From: JBDLSY01 sp043777895
GTDB taxonomy: Bacteria > Pseudomonadota > Gammaproteobacteria > Burkholderiales > Burkholderiaceae_C
Assembly (NCBI GenBank): GCA_043777895.1
Contig: JAYWHD010000071.1
Location: 1 to 9,693 of the forward strand
Reading direction: 5' to 3'
DNA length: 9,693 nucleotides
Shown piece after piece: positions 7,057-9,693 of this stretch. The position numbers and the translations under genes were made by a program. Below the pieces are notes generated by a model. The model saw nothing but the letters and a program-made list of their open reading frames with translations. It did no database searches and was not told the origin of the DNA. The stretch's first letter is position 1, and every line of letters starts with the position of its first letter.

Positions 7057-7812
7057 CTAAAATTTAGTGGCAGTATGCAAGGCAACCACGCCCCCTGTCA
7101 TATTGTGTATGTGTACATGAGTAAAACCTACTTGCTCCATCATCGTTTTTAACGTGTCTTGATCGGGGTGCATACGAATGCTTTCAGCCAAATACTGATA
7201 ACTTGCCGCATCACCCGCAATTTTTTGACCTAACCAAGGCAATACTTTAAAGCTATAAATATCATATATTTTTTGTAAGCTAGGGTTCACTTTACTAAAC
7301 TCTAATACCATTAACTTTCCACCAGGTTTTAAAACACGCAATATACTGTGTAAAGCGGCAGTTTTATCCGTCATATTACGCAAACCAAAAGCAACTGTAA
7401 TTACATCAAACACATTGTCTTGAAAAGGCAAATGTTCGCCGTCAGCTACCGCAGTGGGTAAGCTATAACCCGCATTAAGCATACGGTCTCGCCCAATCTT
7501 TAGCATACTAGGATTAATATCTGTGTGCCATACAACACCTGTTTCGCCTACTTGTTTAGCAAAAGCACCCGCTAAATCGCCCGTGCCACCTGCAATGTCC
7601 AGTACTTTCATACCTGGTCGTACGCCAGCTAAGTGAATAGTATAAGCTTTCCAAACACGGTGCAAACCAGCCGACATCACATCATTCATTACATCGTATT
7701 TTTGTGCTACAGAGTGGAATACTTTGGAAACCTCACTGGCTTTAGCTGTGGTGTTTACTGTTTTATAGCCAAAGTGGGTTATGTCGGCTGATTTTATAGT
7801 ATTGTCATTCAT
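7057..7812 (-). CDS. ubiE: Ubiquinone/menaquinone biosynthesis C-methyltransferase UbiE
   Basis: UbiE transfers a methyl group from S-adenosylmethionine to the quinone ring: demethylmenaquinol to menaquinol and the C-methylation step of ubiquinone synthesis. The 251-residue protein is full length and colinear with the family. It has KVFHSVAQKYDVMNDVMS (30-47), the SAM-binding VLDIAGGTGDLA (70-81), the acidic DINPSML (98-104), FGLRNM (142-147), VLKPGG (160-165) and the closing segment MTGGVVALHTATKF. The ATG is preceded by AAGGAA at 7821-7826 with an 8-nt spacer, among the best ribosome sites in the window. The usual neighbour in many proteobacteria, a DUF971 gene, lies upstream but is separated from it by a DNA methyltransferase gene. 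The ubiJ and ubiB genes that often follow are absent; secG follows instead. Confidence 0.96.
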   Translation of the reverse strand: MNDNTIKSADITHFGYKTVNTTAKASEVSKVFHSVAQKYDVMNDVMSAGLHRVWKAYTIHLAGVRPGMKVLDIAGGTGDLAGAFAKQVGETGVVWHTDINPSMLKIGRDRMLNAGYSLPTAVADGEHLPFQDNVFDVITVAFGLRNMTDKTAALHSILRVLKPGGKLMVLEFSKVNPSLQKIYDIYSFKVLPWLGQKIAGDAASYQYLAESIRMHPDQDTLKTMMEQVGFTHVHIHNMTGGVVALHTATKF

Positions 7813-7874
7813 CGTTTAATTTCCTTAACCTTATTTTTTAAGCCTATTTTCTTGATTTTAACTTCCTCAAATTT

Positions 7875-7910
7875 AAGTTTTATTTAAAGTTTTATTTTAA
7901 GTTTTATTTA
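7875..7910. repeat. Tandem repeat, 12 bp x 3, holding the methyltransferase stop codon
   Basis: Three copies of AAGTTTTATTTA (7875-7886, 7887-7898, 7899-7910); the middle one ends in T. The last codons and TAA stop of the DNA methyltransferase (stop at 7904-7906) fall inside the first unit in transcription order, so the repeat has formed at or after the gene's end. It lies 62 bp upstream of the ubiE start. Confidence 0.8.
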
Positions 7911-8899
7911 AACATCAAATGATTTTGTATTGTAATAGTGTTGTCTTTAAACAGTGTTTTAGGTTTAAGTGTATGCAATTGCATTCCTAATACATAGCCC
8001 AATTCAACAGGAACGGCATTGCCAATTTGGCGGTACTGCGAACTGATAGACCCATAAAAGATAAAATTATCAGGAAAAGTTTGTAGCCGTGCCACTTCTC
8101 TAACTGTCATACGCCGTGTCTGTGACGGGTGGGGCAATATTACAGGGCCACCTGTTCCACCGCCTCGCCCTACCACAGTTGGGCTTGGTTTATTGTAATT
8201 TGTATGGCGATTGCCTAAATAACCATTGATTTTAACTTTATGTGATGTCCCTATATGATTAGATATATTAATTGTCGGCTCTAAAGGTAAATCACCAATG
8301 GCTTCAAGTACTGTTTTAGGCTGCTGACTATGCGTCTTTTTAGGAAACTCAAACGATACATTTAAATCTTTTCTTATGCCTACCATAATCATACGTTTGC
8401 GATTTTGTGGGACACCGTAGTCCGCTGAATTAACAATTTGCCACGTTATGTGATAACCAATATTTTCAAAATCTTTAATAATCATTTTAAAGACTCTGCC
8501 AAGTTTTTGCTTCTTATCAAACAGTGTTTCATAGCCGCCAAGGCTGGTAATGCCTTGTACATTTTCACCTAAAAATACTTTAGGTTGTTTATCTTTTACT
8601 ACACGAAGTAACTCTAAATACAAAAAATTTCTAGCATCTTCTTCTTTTCTGTAAGGATTTGCCATACTAAAACCTTGGCAAGGGAAACCACCAACCACCA
8701 TATCACAATCTGGAATATCTGAACTTGGAATATCTAAAATAGACTTACAAACCACCTCTTCATCTTCAGATTTTACGTTATTAATATAAGTTTGAATTGC
8801 GTAATTATCAAAATCATTTGCCCAAATAACATTATGCCCTGCCATCTTTAGACCCAAATCAAGACCACCGCACCCACAAAATAAAGAAACTACATTCAT
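7904..8899 (-). CDS. DNA (cytosine-5-)methyltransferase, solitary
   Basis: A 331-residue enzyme that methylates carbon 5 of cytosine in a specific DNA sequence, using S-adenosylmethionine. All main family motifs are present and in order: motif I SLFCGCGGLDLGL (5-17), motif IV GGFPCQGFS (70-78) with catalytic Cys74, motif VI ENV (112-114), motif VIII QNRKR (165-169), motif IX RRMTVREVARLQTFPD (262-277) and motif X QIGNAVP (291-297). The target recognition domain between VIII and IX is short (about 195-258), which suggests a single short target; the site cannot be read from sequence. It appears intact. No restriction endonuclease or Vsr nuclease gene lies on either side; 91 bp separate it from ubiE and 179 bp from DUF971. 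Repeats border both flanks. No strong ribosome site precedes the ATG, but motif I begins at residue 5, so the start is right. Confidence 0.95.
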   Translation of the reverse strand: MNVVSLFCGCGGLDLGLKMAGHNVIWANDFDNYAIQTYINNVKSEDEEVVCKSILDIPSSDIPDCDMVVGGFPCQGFSMANPYRKEEDARNFLYLELLRVVKDKQPKVFLGENVQGITSLGGYETLFDKKQKLGRVFKMIIKDFENIGYHITWQIVNSADYGVPQNRKRMIMVGIRKDLNVSFEFPKKTHSQQPKTVLEAIGDLPLEPTINISNHIGTSHKVKINGYLGNRHTNYNKPSPTVVGRGGGTGGPVILPHPSQTRRMTVREVARLQTFPDNFIFYGSISSQYRQIGNAVPVELGYVLGMQLHTLKPKTLFKDNTITIQNHLMFK

Positions 8900-8948
8900 A
8901 TTAATTCAAATTAAATTATTTATATTACTATCAATATTCTCAATAATA

Positions 8949-8965
8949 TGACTCATACTGAATCA
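8949..8965. promoter_or_regulatory. Possible operator upstream of the methyltransferase
   Basis: Two near-identical 7-bp palindromic sites, TGACTCA (8949-8955) and TGAATCA (8959-8965), are centred 10 bp apart, one helical turn, about 50-65 bp before the methyltransferase ATG. The first sits in an 11-bp perfect palindrome, TATGACTCATA (8947-8957). A related TGAATCT is at 8985-8991. Spacing and symmetry suit a dimeric repressor or the enzyme itself, but there is no direct evidence. Confidence 0.25.
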
Positions 8966-9003
8966 TTAAAATTAAGTTTAGATTTGAATCTGATACTCCC
9001 AAG

Positions 9004-9064
9004 CTAAATATCAAAAATACATATTCTGTAGCACTACATATCAATACTTTTGCTAAGTAGCAAT
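9004..9064 (+). repeat. Solitary copy of the ~60-bp dispersed palindromic repeat
   Basis: This 61-bp copy aligns with 6437-6498 in the same orientation, sharing the first 17 bases exactly and the closing TAAGTAGC. Its terminal palindrome is TTGCTA-AG-TAGCAA (9050-9063). Here too it begins just after a gene end in transcription sense, 14 bp beyond the DUF971 stop. No transposase gene is attached; the methyltransferase lies on its other side. Confidence 0.7.
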
Positions 9065-9078
9065 CTCTTTATCTAAAA

Positions 9079-9429
9079 TTAATCACGACTCGCATTAACG
9101 TGTTTAAGTTTAAGTAAATATTCGTCCCATAACAAGCTTTGCTGTGTACCCAAAAAATAAAGAAAGTCCCAACTAAATAGACCGCTGTGATGGCCATCGC
9201 TAAAACGAGGTTGCACCGCATAATGCCCGACCGGACTTACACTTTCAATATACACTTGGCGTTTACCCGTTTGCAATATTTCTTGACCAGACCCGTGTCC
9301 TTGAACTTCAGCACTGGGCGAATGAACACGTAAAAACTCATGGCTTAGTGTAAATACCTGCCCATCATCATAGCCAACTTCCACAGTACGACTGACGGCG
9401 TGTAAAGTAAGGTGGGTGGGCGATGGCAT
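9079..9429 (-). CDS. DUF971 family protein (gamma-butyrobetaine hydroxylase-like N-terminal domain)
   Basis: A 116-residue protein made of a single DUF971/GBBH-like N-terminal domain, the fold that forms the small metal-associated N-terminal part of gamma-butyrobetaine dioxygenase. The key segments are VGYDDGQVFTLSHEFLRVHSPSAEVQGHG (18-46), where the family has its SPSAEVQGHG motif, VGHYAVQPRFSDGHHSG (67-83) and LFSWDFLYFLG (84-94). Stand-alone members have no established biochemical role. In many beta- and some gammaproteobacteria the gene directly precedes ubiE; here a DNA methyltransferase has come between them. The start lies 28 bp after the tRNA-Arg, so both may share a transcript. The ATG has no strong ribosome site, but the family alignment begins within a few residues of it. 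Confidence 0.88.
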   Translation of the reverse strand: MPSPTHLTLHAVSRTVEVGYDDGQVFTLSHEFLRVHSPSAEVQGHGSGQEILQTGKRQVYIESVSPVGHYAVQPRFSDGHHSGLFSWDFLYFLGTQQSLLWDEYLLKLKHVNASRD

Positions 9430-9457
9430 AATTGAACACTTTATCAGCAGTTACTTA

Positions 9458-9533
9458 TGGTGCGCTTGGCTGGAATCGAACCAGCGACCCTTGGCTTCGG
9501 AGGCCAATACTCTATCCACTGAGCTACAAGCGC
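9458..9533 (-). tRNA. tRNA-Arg, anticodon CCG
   Basis: A 76-nt tRNA with encoded CCA end. The acceptor stem pairs GCGCTTG with CAAGCGC (7 bp). The anticodon stem is TTGGC/GCCAA around loop CTCCGAA, giving anticodon CCG at 9498-9500, which reads the rare arginine codon CGG. The T stem is GCTGG/CCAGC with loop TTCGATT. The D arm has GCTC/GAGT. The 160 bp upstream to the window end hold no gene that I can support and no confident promoter. Confidence 0.97.
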
Positions 9534-9693
9534 ATTAAACACAAAAACATAGAACAACCACTATTTTACGTATATTTTTACTTTTATGTATCACTCTTAT
9601 ACCTTTACTTGATTTTTTTGTAGAAAATAGTATGTCGCCGTTATAATTTTGTTTTTGAAATATATATGTTTAGTTTATCTATTATCTGTTTAA

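Noticed and set aside
8900..9078. Possible restriction endonuclease or controller gene beside the methyltransferase
   Set aside because: The 179 bp are too short and hold only repeats and possible operator sites; the 91 bp on the other side are also non-coding.
9432..9623. Plus-strand open frame containing GWNRTSDPWLRRP
   Set aside because: It is the antisense of the tRNA-Arg; frames with GWNRTSD are a known false call over tRNA genes.

Overview
The window is AT-rich DNA from a Gram-negative bacterium, most likely a gammaproteobacterium. The signs are an Hfq of gammaproteobacterial type, UbiE, SecG, a TonB-dependent outer-membrane receptor, and a DUF971 gene lying close to ubiE. The genus cannot be fixed from the sequence alone. 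Every gene I can support lies on the minus strand, so transcription runs from high to low coordinates.

In transcription order, the first region (9693 down to 6508) is housekeeping: a tRNA-Arg(CCG), a small DUF971 protein, a solitary DNA cytosine-5 methyltransferase, ubiE (quinone methyltransferase) and secG (Sec translocon subunit). The methyltransferase has no restriction enzyme beside it and sits between DUF971 and ubiE, which are neighbours in many proteobacteria. It is bordered on one side by a dispersed palindromic repeat and on the other by a 12-bp tandem repeat, so it looks like an insertion.

The middle (about 6500 down to 5840) is a mobile-element remnant. An IS1-type transposase keeps its zinc finger and helix-turn-helix but stops at the start of the catalytic domain. 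Inverted copies of a roughly 60-bp repeat flank it. The same repeat occurs alone, in direct orientation to the right-hand copy, beside the methyltransferase. Several short perfect palindromes lie between the remnant and the next gene.

The last region (5838 down to 1) is a tight operon: a siderophore-type TonB-dependent receptor, an ABC ATPase, and two DUF3526/ABC-2 type permeases joined by an ATGA overlap. The inner-membrane transporter is not the BtuC/FecCD type usual for siderophore import, and no periplasmic binding protein is present. A weak Fur-like site lies upstream of the receptor. At the window edge, 53 bp after the last permease, the first 35 codons of an hfq gene can be read. Its N-terminal part lacks the arginine patch usual on the Hfq rim, so it is either a divergent Hfq or a second copy.
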